This document shows, one piece after another, positions 8,313 through 16,667 of a stretch of DNA of 64,000 bases. The stretch comes from Ancylobacter sp. Lp-2 (GTDB lineage: Bacteria > Pseudomonadota > Alphaproteobacteria > Rhizobiales > Xanthobacteraceae). Position 1 is the first letter of the stretch. Each line of letters starts with the position of its first letter. The stretch spans positions 37,075 through 101,074 of the forward strand of contig NZ_JAJALI010000014.1 of assembly GCF_020523795.1 (NCBI RefSeq), read 5' to 3'. A model generated the notes under the pieces. It saw only the letters and a list, made by a program, of their open reading frames with translations, searched no databases and was not told the origin of the DNA. The position numbers and the translations under genes are program-made.

Positions 8313-9173
8313 ATGACGGTCCGGAATCCTGTTGAATGGAGCTTCGACCAGATCAGGCAGACATTCGATGCTGTTAGGTCGGTGGAGCATGCTTTTCATC
8401 ACCCTGCGGAAGAAGCGGGTTTGGTGGTCCCCCAGGTGCGGCGGATCACCGTCGCCGATCTCAAGGATGTGTTGATACGGGGCTTCAGTGATTTCGGCGC
8501 GTATCGGACGGATGTGATCTTCATCTGCCTGATCTACCCGCTGGCTGGCCTGTTGATTGGGGCCGCGACGCTCGGCAACGGCCTCCTGCCCTTGCTGTTC
8601 CCGCTGGTCTCCGGCTTCGCGCTGATCGGCCCGTTCGCCGCTGCCGGGCTCTATGAGATGAGCCGGCGCCGCGAGCAGGGCCAGTCGGTCACCTGGAGTG
8701 ACGCCTTCGGCGTGTTCGCCTCGCCTTCGCTCGCCGCCATCGTCGAGCTCGGCCTGATACTGGTCGGCATCTTCCTGGTCTGGCTGCTCGTGGCGATGGG
8801 GATTTATCGGATGACGCTGGGGCCTAGCCTGCCGGAATCGGTGTCGGCCTTCGTCACCACGGTCTTCACCACCGGGCCGGGCTGGGCGCTGATCGTGATC
8901 GGCGTCGGGGTCGGCTTCCTGTTCGCGGTGGCGGTGCTCGCCATAAGCGCCGTGTCCTTCCCGCTTCTGCTCGATCATCGCGTCGGCGTCTCGGTGGCGG
9001 TGCGCACCTCGGTCCGCGCCTTCATGGTCAATCCGGTGCCGATGCTCGCCTGGGGCTTCATCGTCGCCGGCGGGCTGGTGCTGGGCGCCCTTCCGCTGCT
9101 GGTCGGCCTCGTCGTGGTCATGCCGGTGCTCGGTCACGCCACGTGGCATCTCTATCGCAAGGTCGTGCAGTAA
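8313..9173 (+). CDS. DUF2189 domain-containing integral membrane protein
   Basis: A 286-residue membrane protein. A soluble N-terminal part of about 65 residues (with RRITVADLKDVL before the membrane part) precedes six hydrophobic segments typical of DUF2189. The family has no established biochemical role. Here it directly precedes, in the same direction, the genes for a cytochrome c oxidase (52 bp to coxB), and it is probably in the same transcript; an assembly or stability role for the oxidase is inference. The ribosome site GGAGGA is seven bases before the ATG at 8313 but touches the ATG at 8307, so 8313 is taken as the start. Confidence 0.85.
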   Translation: MTVRNPVEWSFDQIRQTFDAVRSVEHAFHHPAEEAGLVVPQVRRITVADLKDVLIRGFSDFGAYRTDVIFICLIYPLAGLLIGAATLGNGLLPLLFPLVSGFALIGPFAAAGLYEMSRRREQGQSVTWSDAFGVFASPSLAAIVELGLILVGIFLVWLLVAMGIYRMTLGPSLPESVSAFVTTVFTTGPGWALIVIGVGVGFLFAVAVLAISAVSFPLLLDHRVGVSVAVRTSVRAFMVNPVPMLAWGFIVAGGLVLGALPLLVGLVVVMPVLGHATWHLYRKVVQ

Positions 9174-9225
9174 GAACGAACAATCACGGGGATCGCGGAT
9201 CGAACGGCGGCCATGGAGATATGTG

Positions 9226-10059
9226 ATGCATGTCGTCCTGGTTCTTGTTGTTGTGGCCGTCGGCTCCGTGCTGTTTCACTTCCTGAGTCCATGGTGGTGG
9301 ACGCCCATCGCGTCGAATTGGCAATATATCGACGACACCATCATCATCACCTTCTGGATCACCGGCGTCGTGTTCGTCGCCGTGCTGCTGTTCATGGCCT
9401 ATTGCGTCTGGCGCTTCCGCCACCGCGAGGGGCATCGGGCCGCTTTCGAGCCGGAGAACCGCAGGCTCGAAACCGGCCTCACCGTCATCACCGGCCTCGG
9501 GGTCGCGGCGATGCTGGCGCCCGGCCTGTTCGTGTGGAACCATTTCATCACCGTTCCGCCCGACGCCTCGGCGATCGAGATCGTCGGCCAGCAATGGCAA
9601 TGGAGCTTCCGGTTGCCGGGCCAGGACGGCAAGCTCGGCAAGACCCGCGTCGACAGCATCACCGACGACAATCCGCTCGGGCTGGACAAGAACGATCCCG
9701 ACGGCCGGGACGATGTCGTGCTGCAAGGTGAGGACCTGCATCTGCCGATTGGCAAGCCGATCAAGGTGCTGCTGCGCTCCACCGACGTGCTGCATGATTT
9801 CTACGTGCCGGAGTTCCGGGCCAAGATGGACATCTTACCGGGCTCCAGCACCTATTTCTGGCTCACCCCGACACGCACCGGCACGTTCGACATCCTCTGC
9901 GCGGAACTCTGCGGCACCGGCCATCCCTATATGCGCGGATCGGTCGTGGTCGAGGAGCAGGTTGCCTATGACGCCTGGCTGGATGGCCAGCAGAGGCGGA
10001 TGCTCGCGCAGCAGGACGGACCGACAAGGCAGAAGGGCGAAGTCAAGGCGCAGCAATAG
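9226..10059 (+). CDS. coxB: Cytochrome c oxidase subunit II
   Basis: The CuA-bearing subunit of a terminal oxidase, 277 residues. There are two N-terminal membrane helices (about residues 1-20 and 35-60), then a periplasmic cupredoxin domain. QWQW(S)F is the aromatic patch for electron entry, and CAELCGTGHPYM contains the two cysteines, histidine and methionine of the binuclear CuA centre; the further histidine ligand is in the LHDF segment. There is no fused cytochrome c domain, so it is aa3- rather than caa3-type by this criterion. A GGAGAT site lies seven bases before the ATG at 9226; a GTG at 9223 is possible. First gene of the coxB-A-C-C-D run. Confidence 0.95.
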   Translation: MHVVLVLVVVAVGSVLFHFLSPWWWTPIASNWQYIDDTIIITFWITGVVFVAVLLFMAYCVWRFRHREGHRAAFEPENRRLETGLTVITGLGVAAMLAPGLFVWNHFITVPPDASAIEIVGQQWQWSFRLPGQDGKLGKTRVDSITDDNPLGLDKNDPDGRDDVVLQGEDLHLPIGKPIKVLLRSTDVLHDFYVPEFRAKMDILPGSSTYFWLTPTRTGTFDILCAELCGTGHPYMRGSVVVEEQVAYDAWLDGQQRRMLAQQDGPTRQKGEVKAQQ

Positions 10060-10089
10060 GCAAGGCTATCTTGCCGAGGGAGGGTGCCG

Positions 10090-11862
10090 ATGGTCGATGT
10101 TCCGCTTGGCGTGGCCGGCGTGCCGCTAGCCGAGGTCGAAGATGTCGAACTCTACCATCCGAAGAGCTGGCTGACGCATTATGTGTTCAGCCAGGACGCG
10201 AAGATCATCGCCGTGCAATATTCCGTCACCGCGCTGTCGATCGGCCTGGTCGCGCTGATGCTGTCCTGGCTGATGCGCTTGCAGCTGGCCTTCCCCGGCG
10301 CACTCTCCTTCATCGACGCTGATGCGTATTACCAGCTCATCACCATGCACGGCATGATGATGGTGGTCTATGTGCTGACCGCACTGTTCCTCGGCGGCTT
10401 CGGCAACTACCTGATCCCCCTGATGCTCGGCGCGCGGGACATGGTGTTTCCCTATGCCAACATGCTGAGCTTCTGGTTCTATCTGCTCGCGGTCGTGGTG
10501 CTGTTCGCCAGCTTCGCGGTGCCGGGCGGGCCGACCGGCGCCGGCTGGACGCTCTATCCGCCCCAGTCGATTACCGCGGGCACGCCGGGCCTCGCCTGGG
10601 GCATCGTCATGATGCTCGTCTCGCTGATGATCTTCATCATCGGCTTCACCATGGGCGGCCTCAACTACGTGGTCACCGTGCTGCAGGGCCGCACACGCGG
10701 CATGACGTTGATGCGCATGCCGCTCACCGTGTGGGGCATCTTCACCGCCAGCGTGATGGCGCTGCTGGCCTTTCCCGCCTTGTTCGTCGGCGCCGTGATG
10801 ATGCTGTTCGACCGCCTGCTGGGCACCAGCTTCTTCATGCCGGAGATCATCGAGCAGGGCGCGCGCCTGCCTTATGGCGGCGGCAGCCCGATCCTGTTCC
10901 AGCATCTGTTCTGGTTCTTCGGCCACCCCGAGGTCTATATCGTCGCGCTGCCTGCATTCGGCATCGTCTCCGACCTCATCAGCGTCCATGCTCGACGCAA
11001 CATCTTCGGCTACCGGATGATGGTGTGGGCGATCGTGGCGATCGGCGCGCTCAGTTTCGTGGTGTGGGCGCACCACATGTATGTCAGCGGCATGAACCCC
11101 TATTTCGGGTTCTTCTTCGCGACCACCACCCTGATCATCGCGATACCGACCGCGATCAAGGTCTACAACTGGGTGCTGACGCTCTGGCGCGGCGACATCC
11201 ACCTCACCACGCCGATGCTGTTCGCGCTCGCCTTCATCGTCACCTTCGTCAATGGCGGGCTGACCGGGCTGTTCCTCGGCAATGTGGTGGTGGACGTGCC
11301 GCTGTCGGATACCATGTTCGTCGTCGCCCATTTCCACATGGTGATGGGCGTGGCACCGATCCTGGTGATCTTCGGCGCCATCTATCACTGGTATCCGAAG
11401 GTGACCGGGCGGCTGCTCAGCGTGCCGCTCGGACAGTTCCATTTCTGGGTCACCTTCCTCGGTGCTTATCTGATCTTCTTCCCAATGCACTATCTCGGGC
11501 TGATGGGCGTGCCGCGGCGCTATTACGAGATGGGCGAGACCGCGATCTATCCGCCGTCGGCGCACGACCTGAACATCTTCATCACGGTGATGGCGCTGCT
11601 GGTCGGCGCCGCGCAGCTGGCCTTCGTGTTCAACCTGATCTGGAGCCTGCGCCATGGGCGCCCGGCCGGCGGCAATCCGTGGCGCGCCTGCTCGCTCGAA
11701 TGGCAGACCTCGGCGACGCCGCCGCCGCACGGCAATTTCGGCAAGGAGCTGCCGGTCGTCTACCGCTGGGCCTATGACTACAACGTCCCCGGCGCGCCGG
11801 AGGACTTCATCCCGCAGAACCAGCCGCCGCTGGCCGGCGAGATTGCGAGCCGGGCGCCATGA
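10090..11862 (+). CDS. coxA: Cytochrome c oxidase subunit I (heme-copper oxidase, A1 type)
   Basis: The catalytic 590-residue subunit with twelve membrane helices that reduces oxygen at heme a3-CuB and pumps protons. Visible ligands and channel motifs include HGMMM (heme a histidine) and FGHPEVYI, with the CuB histidine, the crosslinked tyrosine and the D-channel glutamate that defines type A1. WAHHMYVSG gives the CuB histidine pair, TAIKVYNW the K-channel lysine, and HFHMVMG the heme a3 and a histidines. The D-channel entrance aspartate is in ARDMVFP. A GGGAGGG ribosome site precedes the ATG at 10090. Its stop overlaps the next gene's ATG (ATGA). The first 35 residues are a polar extension. 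Confidence 0.96.
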   Translation: MVDVPLGVAGVPLAEVEDVELYHPKSWLTHYVFSQDAKIIAVQYSVTALSIGLVALMLSWLMRLQLAFPGALSFIDADAYYQLITMHGMMMVVYVLTALFLGGFGNYLIPLMLGARDMVFPYANMLSFWFYLLAVVVLFASFAVPGGPTGAGWTLYPPQSITAGTPGLAWGIVMMLVSLMIFIIGFTMGGLNYVVTVLQGRTRGMTLMRMPLTVWGIFTASVMALLAFPALFVGAVMMLFDRLLGTSFFMPEIIEQGARLPYGGGSPILFQHLFWFFGHPEVYIVALPAFGIVSDLISVHARRNIFGYRMMVWAIVAIGALSFVVWAHHMYVSGMNPYFGFFFATTTLIIAIPTAIKVYNWVLTLWRGDIHLTTPMLFALAFIVTFVNGGLTGLFLGNVVVDVPLSDTMFVVAHFHMVMGVAPILVIFGAIYHWYPKVTGRLLSVPLGQFHFWVTFLGAYLIFFPMHYLGLMGVPRRYYEMGETAIYPPSAHDLNIFITVMALLVGAAQLAFVFNLIWSLRHGRPAGGNPWRACSLEWQTSATPPPHGNFGKELPVVYRWAYDYNVPGAPEDFIPQNQPPLAGEIASRAP

Positions 11863-12581
11863 CCATCGTCGTCGCCTTCCTCGCCATCCTCATCGGCGTT
11901 GTCGCCTGGTGGCTGTCGACGCAGCGGATCATGTCCAAGCCCTGGCTGGAGATCGGCGTCATCGACGAGCCGCCGGGCGTACGCCCACCGCCGGCGAAGA
12001 TCGGGCTCGGCGTCTTCCTGGCGGTTGCCGGCGTGCTGTTCGCGCTCTCCATCAGCGCCTATTCGATGCGGCTGCAGGCCGCCGACTGGTGGCCGCTGCC
12101 GGTGCCAAGGCTGCTCTGGTTCAATACCGGCCTGCTCATCCTCGCCAGCGCCGCGCTGGAATGGAGCAAGGTGCAATCCCGCCATGCCGACCTCGATGGC
12201 GTGCGCTTTGGGCTGATCGCTGCCGGCGTCTTCACGCTCGCCTTCGTCATCGGCCAGCTGATGGTCTGGCGTGAACTGGTGGGGGAGGGCTATTTTCTCG
12301 CCTCCAATCCCGCCAATGCCTTCTTCTATCTGATGACCGGGCTGCACGTGCTGCACGTGCTGGGCGGGCTCGTCGCGCTGGCGCGCGTCACGTCTCGTGC
12401 GTTCCGCACCGATGAGGCCCGAGGCGATAAAGTCTCCGGCGAGCGGGGCAAGCTGCGGCTCGGTGTCGAGCTGTGCGCCATCTATTGGCACTTCCTGCTC
12501 GTCGTGTGGCTGGTGCTGTTTGCGCTGATCGCCGGCTGGGCCGGCGATTTCTTCGAGATCTGTCGTCAGGCGTTGAGCTGA
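11859..12581 (+). CDS. Cytochrome c oxidase subunit III-like protein (first of two)
   Basis: A 240-residue membrane protein starting inside the coxA stop codon (ATGA overlap), hence translationally coupled. It has about six hydrophobic segments after an N-terminal single helix. It ends with the family pattern of a late helix containing GLHVLHVLGGL and a final HFLLVVWLVLF helix, as in heme-copper oxidase subunit III. The N-terminal part (VIDEPPGVRPPPAKIGL) is characteristic of split or atypical subunit III proteins. A second, quite different subunit III follows directly, so the complex probably contains both. Subunit III stabilises the proton uptake path; no metal is bound. Confidence 0.82.
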   Translation: MTIVVAFLAILIGVVAWWLSTQRIMSKPWLEIGVIDEPPGVRPPPAKIGLGVFLAVAGVLFALSISAYSMRLQAADWWPLPVPRLLWFNTGLLILASAALEWSKVQSRHADLDGVRFGLIAAGVFTLAFVIGQLMVWRELVGEGYFLASNPANAFFYLMTGLHVLHVLGGLVALARVTSRAFRTDEARGDKVSGERGKLRLGVELCAIYWHFLLVVWLVLFALIAGWAGDFFEICRQALS

Positions 12582-12608
12582 ACATGTGCTGAGCCGAAGG
12601 AGCGATCG

Positions 12609-13331
12609 ATGGTGCAGATCTCGCTAAGGAACGAGGCGGACGAGGCCCGGCACTCTTCCGGTCTCGCGAGCATCGCCGCCGATCTCTCGTCCGACCAGCG
12701 GGCGTTCAAGAACGTCTCCTGGGGGAAGGCTATGATGTGGATCTTCCTCCTGAGCGACACCTTCGTCTTCAGTTGCTTCCTGATCTCCTACATGACGGCG
12801 CGCATGTCGACGACGGTGCCCTGGCCCAATCCCAGCGAGGTGTTCGCGCTGGAGATCGGCGGCACGTCGTTTCCGCTGCTGCTGATCGCCATCATGACCT
12901 TCGTGCTGATCAGCTCAAGCGGCACCATGGCGATGGCGGTGAATTACGGCTACCGGCGCGACCGCGTCACCACCGCCGTGCTCATGCTGGCGACGGCGGC
13001 GCTGGGTGCCGCCTTCGTCGGCATGCAGGCCTTCGAATGGACCAAGCTGATCCATGAAGGTGTCCGGCCATGGGAGAATCCGTGGGGCGCCGCGCAGTTC
13101 GGCTCCAGCTTCTTCATGATCACCGGCTTCCACGGCACGCATGTTACCTTCGGCGTGATCTTCCTGATCGTCATCGCGCGCAAGGTGCTGCGCGGAGATT
13201 TCGATACAGGAAGGCGCGGCTTCTTCACCAGCCGGAAGGGGAGTTACGAATCCGTCGAGATCATGGGCCTGTATTGGCACTTCGTCGATCTGGTCTGGGT
13301 GTTCATCTTCGCCTTCTTCTATCTGTGGTGA
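12609..13331 (+). CDS. coxC: Cytochrome c oxidase subunit III (second)
   Basis: A 240-residue protein with a soluble N-terminus of about 40 residues, then typically spaced helices. The subunit III signatures are FLLSDTFVFSCFL in the first helix, MQAFEWTKLI in the middle, and GFHGTHVTFG with the final YWHFVDLVWVFIFAFFYLW. It starts 27 bases after the previous gene with a GAAGGAG ribosome site, and its stop overlaps a possible GTG of coxD. It matches classical subunit III better than the preceding gene does, though it has fewer residues (about 240 against 270). Confidence 0.9.
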   Translation: MVQISLRNEADEARHSSGLASIAADLSSDQRAFKNVSWGKAMMWIFLLSDTFVFSCFLISYMTARMSTTVPWPNPSEVFALEIGGTSFPLLLIAIMTFVLISSSGTMAMAVNYGYRRDRVTTAVLMLATAALGAAFVGMQAFEWTKLIHEGVRPWENPWGAAQFGSSFFMITGFHGTHVTFGVIFLIVIARKVLRGDFDTGRRGFFTSRKGSYESVEIMGLYWHFVDLVWVFIFAFFYLW

Positions 13332-13336
13332 GCAAA

Positions 13337-13666
13337 ATGGCACACGTTGCGACCCATGACAGCGCGCAGCACCCGATCCGGCTTTATCTCGTGGTGTGGG
13401 GCTGGCTGTTCGTGCTCAGCACCTGCTCCTACCTGGTCGACTATTTCCACCTGCAGGGGCATCTCAGATATTCGCTGATCCTGCTGTTCATGGTGCTCAA
13501 GGCAGGGCTGATCGTCGCCGTCTTCATGCATATGGCCTGGGAACGGTTGGCCCTGGTCTATGCCATCCTGCTGCCGATCGGCGCGGTGCTGGTCTTCGTC
13601 GCCATCATGGTACTGGAGTCGGACTACACCCTGCTGAGCCGTACCCTTCATCCCGGCCTGCTGTGA
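13337..13666 (+). CDS. coxD: Cytochrome c oxidase subunit IV family protein
   Basis: A 109-residue protein with three hydrophobic helices and short loops, matching prokaryotic subunit IV (CoxD/CyoD type). The second helix contains KAGLIVAVFMHMAWE, a hallmark of the family (FMHL/M motif). It closes the coxB-A-C-C-D operon. Two starts are possible: a GTG at 13328 overlapping the coxC stop, or the ATG at 13337 with GGTGAG upstream, which is preferred. No heme synthesis or Surf1/CtaG assembly genes follow, so those must be supplied elsewhere. Confidence 0.85.
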   Translation: MAHVATHDSAQHPIRLYLVVWGWLFVLSTCSYLVDYFHLQGHLRYSLILLFMVLKAGLIVAVFMHMAWERLALVYAILLPIGAVLVFVAIMVLESDYTLLSRTLHPGLL

Positions 13667-13761
13667 GCGGGTGACGAGATCGGGTTGAACTCGCCGCCTC
13701 GGTCGACGATGTTCATGCGAGTTGGCAGTTCATCCGAGTCGGAAACGTCGAGGGCCGAGCC

Positions 13762-14337
13762 ATGAGCCGTGCCATGGGCCAATCAGCGCAGCACTATCTC
13801 ATCTTCGAAACGGCGGGCGGTTATTGCGGCATCGCCTGGAGCGAGGCCGGCATCACCCGCTTCCAGCTGCCGACGCACAGCGCCGAAGCGACCGAGCGCA
13901 ACCTGCTGCGGCGCGTACCGGAGGCCGTACCCGGCACGCCTTGCGGCGAGATCGACGAGGCGGTCGCCGCGGTGAAGCGCTATTTCGCCGGCGAGGCGGT
14001 CGATTTTTCCCGCTTCACCCTCGACCTCGGCGATCAGGACGACTTCTTCCGGCGGATCTACGATACGGCGCGGCAGGTCGGCTGGGGAGAGACCACGACC
14101 TACGGCGCGCTGGCGCGGCAGCTCGGCGCCGGACCGGAAGCGGCGCGCGACGTCGGGCAGGCGATGGCGAAGAATCCGGTGGCGCTGCTCATTCCCTGCC
14201 ACCGCGTACTGGCGGCCGGTGGCAAGGTCGGCGGCTTCTCCGCCCCGGGCGGCTCCACCGCCAAGATCCGCATGCTGGAGCTCGAGGGCGTCCATGTCGG
14301 CTCGCCGCCACCGGCGCAGCAGTCTTTCGGGTTCTGA
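13762..14337 (+). CDS. ogt: Methylated-DNA--[protein]-cysteine S-methyltransferase
   Basis: A suicide DNA-repair protein that transfers alkyl groups from O6-alkylguanine to its own cysteine. It has 191 residues. The active-site motif IPCHRVLAAGG places the acceptor at Cys146, and the helix-turn-helix DNA-binding region with ARQLGAGPEAARDVGQAMAKNP lies just before it. The N-terminal domain lacks Ada-type zinc cysteines, so it is an Ogt/AGT-type single-purpose enzyme rather than Ada. It stands alone between coxD and a tRNA gene. A GAGGG ribosome site is nine bases before the ATG. Confidence 0.93.
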   Translation: MSRAMGQSAQHYLIFETAGGYCGIAWSEAGITRFQLPTHSAEATERNLLRRVPEAVPGTPCGEIDEAVAAVKRYFAGEAVDFSRFTLDLGDQDDFFRRIYDTARQVGWGETTTYGALARQLGAGPEAARDVGQAMAKNPVALLIPCHRVLAAGGKVGGFSAPGGSTAKIRMLELEGVHVGSPPPAQQSFGF

Positions 14338-14404
14338 ACACTATCGATCGGCCGGGCGCGGCCCGGATGCCGAAGCGGCCCGGCGTCAGCGAAATGCTGG
14401 GATT

Positions 14405-14481
14405 TGGCGCACCCGGCACGATTCGAACGTGCGACCTTTGCCTTCGGAGGGCAACGCTCTATCCAGCTGAGCTACGGGTGC
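14405..14481 (-). tRNA. tRNA-Arg (anticodon CCG)
   Basis: A complete 77-base tRNA on the minus strand. The acceptor stem GCACCCG pairs with CGGGTGC, the discriminator is G and the CCA end is encoded. The anticodon stem TTGCC/GGCAA encloses the 7-base loop CTCCGAA, giving anticodon CCG, which reads the arginine codon CGG. The T arm contains GTTCGAATC. Folded by eye; all four arms close. Confidence 0.96.
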
Positions 14482-14625
14482 CGACAGCGCGAGGCGTCGA
14501 ACGTCGTCTTCTTAGTCGAATGCCCGCGCCTGGGCAACATGTGCCCGCCGCTCCTTCGCCGGAAATGCGCCGATCCGGCTTCGCCATATGGCGGTGGGAC
14601 GGGCGATGGTTATATAGCGGGCGTC

Positions 14626-15468
14626 ATGAGCACCGATGCGCCCGCCGCCGCCGTCCGCAAGCCGTTCTTCTCCGCCGAGGAGATCGAGCGCTATGCCCGC
14701 CATCTCGTGCTGGCCGAGATCGGCGGTCCGGGGCAGCAGAAGCTCAAAAAGGCGAGCATGCTCGTCGTCGGTGCCGGCGGGCTTGGCGCGCCGGCACTGC
14801 TCTATCTCGCAGCGGCCGGTGTCGGCCGGCTGGTCGTGGTCGACGACGACGTCGTCTCGCTGTCCAATCTGCAGCGGCAGGTTATCCACACGACCGAGGC
14901 GGTCGGCAGGCTGAAGACGGAAAGCGCCGAAGCGTTCGTCGCGGCGCTCAATCCGCATGTCGCCTTTCGCGGCGAAGCGGCGCGGCTCACGGCGGATAAC
15001 GCGCTTGGCCTCATCGGCGAGGTCGACGTGGTGATCGATGGCTCGGACAATTTCTCCACGCGCTATCTCGTCTCGGATGCCTGCGTGCTGGCGAAAAAGC
15101 CGCTGGTGACCGCCGCGCTCGGGCGCTTCGATGCGACCGTCACGACCTTGCGGGCGCATGAGAGCGGGGCCGACGGTACGCCCAACCCCACCTATCGCTG
15201 CCTGTTTCCGGAGCCGCCGCCGGCCGGCACCGTGCCGAGCTGCGCCGAGGCCGGCATCCTCGGCGCGATAGCCGGCGTCGCCGGTTCGCTGGTGGCGTTG
15301 GAGGCGATCCGCGCCGTGGTCGGTTTCGGCGAGGGGCTGGTCGGGCGCCTCTTGATGATCGATACGCTGTCGATGCGCTTCGAGACGCTCAGCTATGGCT
15401 GGGATCCAGACAATCCGCTGACCGGAACCGCGCCGACCATCACCGACCTGTCGCGCCACCGCCGCTGA
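14626..15468 (+). CDS. ThiF/MoeB/HesA family adenylyltransferase (E1-like)
   Basis: A 280-residue E1-like enzyme that would adenylate the C-terminal glycine of a ubiquitin-like sulfur carrier (MoaD or ThiS) for molybdopterin, thiamine or sulfur transfer. A Rossmann nucleotide site VVGAGGLGAPALLYLAAAGVG (about residues 45-65) is followed by VVDDDVVSLSNLQRQ with the arginine finger and magnesium aspartate, and by the conserved cysteine in SCAEAGILG. The usual zinc site is missing: the first CxxC is replaced by TYRC and no C-terminal CxxC is found. It is monocistronic, convergent with the next gene. The ATG at 14626 is taken as the first plausible start. MoeB is the most likely role. Confidence 0.85.
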   Translation: MSTDAPAAAVRKPFFSAEEIERYARHLVLAEIGGPGQQKLKKASMLVVGAGGLGAPALLYLAAAGVGRLVVVDDDVVSLSNLQRQVIHTTEAVGRLKTESAEAFVAALNPHVAFRGEAARLTADNALGLIGEVDVVIDGSDNFSTRYLVSDACVLAKKPLVTAALGRFDATVTTLRAHESGADGTPNPTYRCLFPEPPPAGTVPSCAEAGILGAIAGVAGSLVALEAIRAVVGFGEGLVGRLLMIDTLSMRFETLSYGWDPDNPLTGTAPTITDLSRHRR

Positions 15469-15475
15469 GCGGCTC

Positions 15476-16477
15476 TCACAGCATGGACGGCACGACGCGA
15501 TCCGGCGGGCGATGACCGTCCATGAAGGCGCGGATGTTGACGATCACCTTTTCGCCGGTATCGATGCGGGCTTCCACCGTCGCCGAGCCCATATGCGGCA
15601 GCAGCACCACCTTGCCCTGGCGGGCGAGCTTCAGGAGCTTCGGGCTGACCGCGGGCTCGCGTTCGAACACGTCGAGGCCGGCGCCGGCCAGCTCGCCGGT
15701 CTCGATCATGCGAATAAGCGCATGTTCGTCAATGACTTCGCCGCGAGCGGTGTTGACGATATAGGCGTCGCGCTTCACCAGCTTGAGCCGGCGGGCGGAC
15801 AGGAGGTGGAAGGTGGCCGGGGTATGCGGGCAATTGACCGAGATGATGTCCATACGGGCCAGCATCTGGTCGAGGCTGTCCCAATAGGTGGCCTCCAGAT
15901 CGTCCTCGATCTGCGCCGGCAGCGGGTGTCGGTTGTGGTAGTGGATCTGCAGGCCGAAGGCCTTGGCGCGGCGCGCCACCGCTTGGCCGATGCGGCCCAT
16001 GCCGATGATGCCCAGCCTTTTGCCCCAGATGCGATGGCCGAGCATCCAGGTCGGCGACCAGCCGGGCCAGACGCCCTCGTCGCGGATGATGAGGGAGGCT
16101 CCCTCGGTAAGTCGCCGTGGCACCGCGAGAATCAGCGCCATGGTCATGTCGGCGGTGTCCTCGGTGAGGACGCCGGGCGTATTGGTGATGGTGATGCCGC
16201 GTTCGATGGCGGCGGTGACGTCGATATGATCAACGCCATTGCCGAAATTGGCGATCAATTTGAGATTCGGGCCGGCCGCCTCGATGATTCGGGTGTCGAT
16301 GCGGTCGGTGATCGCCGGCACCAGCACATCGGCGCTCGCCATGGCATCGGCGAGCTGTGCCTGCGTCAGCGGCACGTCCTCGACATTCAGCCGGGCGTCG
16401 AACAGCTCGCGCATGCGGGTTTCGATCTTGTCGGGCAATTTGCGGGTCACCACGACCAGCGGCTTCTTGCGGGCCAT
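15476..16477 (-). CDS. D-2-hydroxyacid dehydrogenase (glyoxylate/hydroxypyruvate reductase-like)
   Basis: A 333-residue NAD(P)-dependent dehydrogenase, the usual length for GyaR-type enzymes. Its parts are the nucleotide-binding GMGRIGQAVARRAKAFG, the substrate loop with FGNGVDHID, the catalytic arginine in NTARGEVID, a glutamate in DVFEREP, and the histidine in LPHMGSAT. Together these form the standard Arg-Glu-His triad. It would reduce glyoxylate, hydroxypyruvate or a related 2-keto acid to the D-hydroxy acid. The frame stays open to 16714, but homology starts at MARKKPL, so the ATG at 16477 (GGGG upstream) is used. It is divergent from the SH3 protein gene. Confidence 0.9.
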   Translation of the reverse strand: MARKKPLVVVTRKLPDKIETRMRELFDARLNVEDVPLTQAQLADAMASADVLVPAITDRIDTRIIEAAGPNLKLIANFGNGVDHIDVTAAIERGITITNTPGVLTEDTADMTMALILAVPRRLTEGASLIIRDEGVWPGWSPTWMLGHRIWGKRLGIIGMGRIGQAVARRAKAFGLQIHYHNRHPLPAQIEDDLEATYWDSLDQMLARMDIISVNCPHTPATFHLLSARRLKLVKRDAYIVNTARGEVIDEHALIRMIETGELAGAGLDVFEREPAVSPKLLKLARQGKVVLLPHMGSATVEARIDTGEKVIVNIRAFMDGHRPPDRVVPSML

Positions 16478-16667
16478 CTCAATCCCCGTCGCGAGCAAGG
16501 TCCCGTTAACGTCGAAGGCGGAAAATGCCGTCCGGTCGGGACGGTGCCTCATTAGCAGACGGGTCGGCGAAACACAAAAAGCACCCATTCGCGGTGCAGG
16601 CGTGCGCCCGCCGCCCGGAGCTTCCTCCGGGCGTCTTGGTGCATGCGATGAACAGGTGACAGGAACG

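Noticed and set aside
11859..13331. The two subunit III genes considered as a recent duplication
   Set aside because: They share little sequence; one has a Pro-rich N-terminal region and different helix motifs, so they are distinct subtypes.
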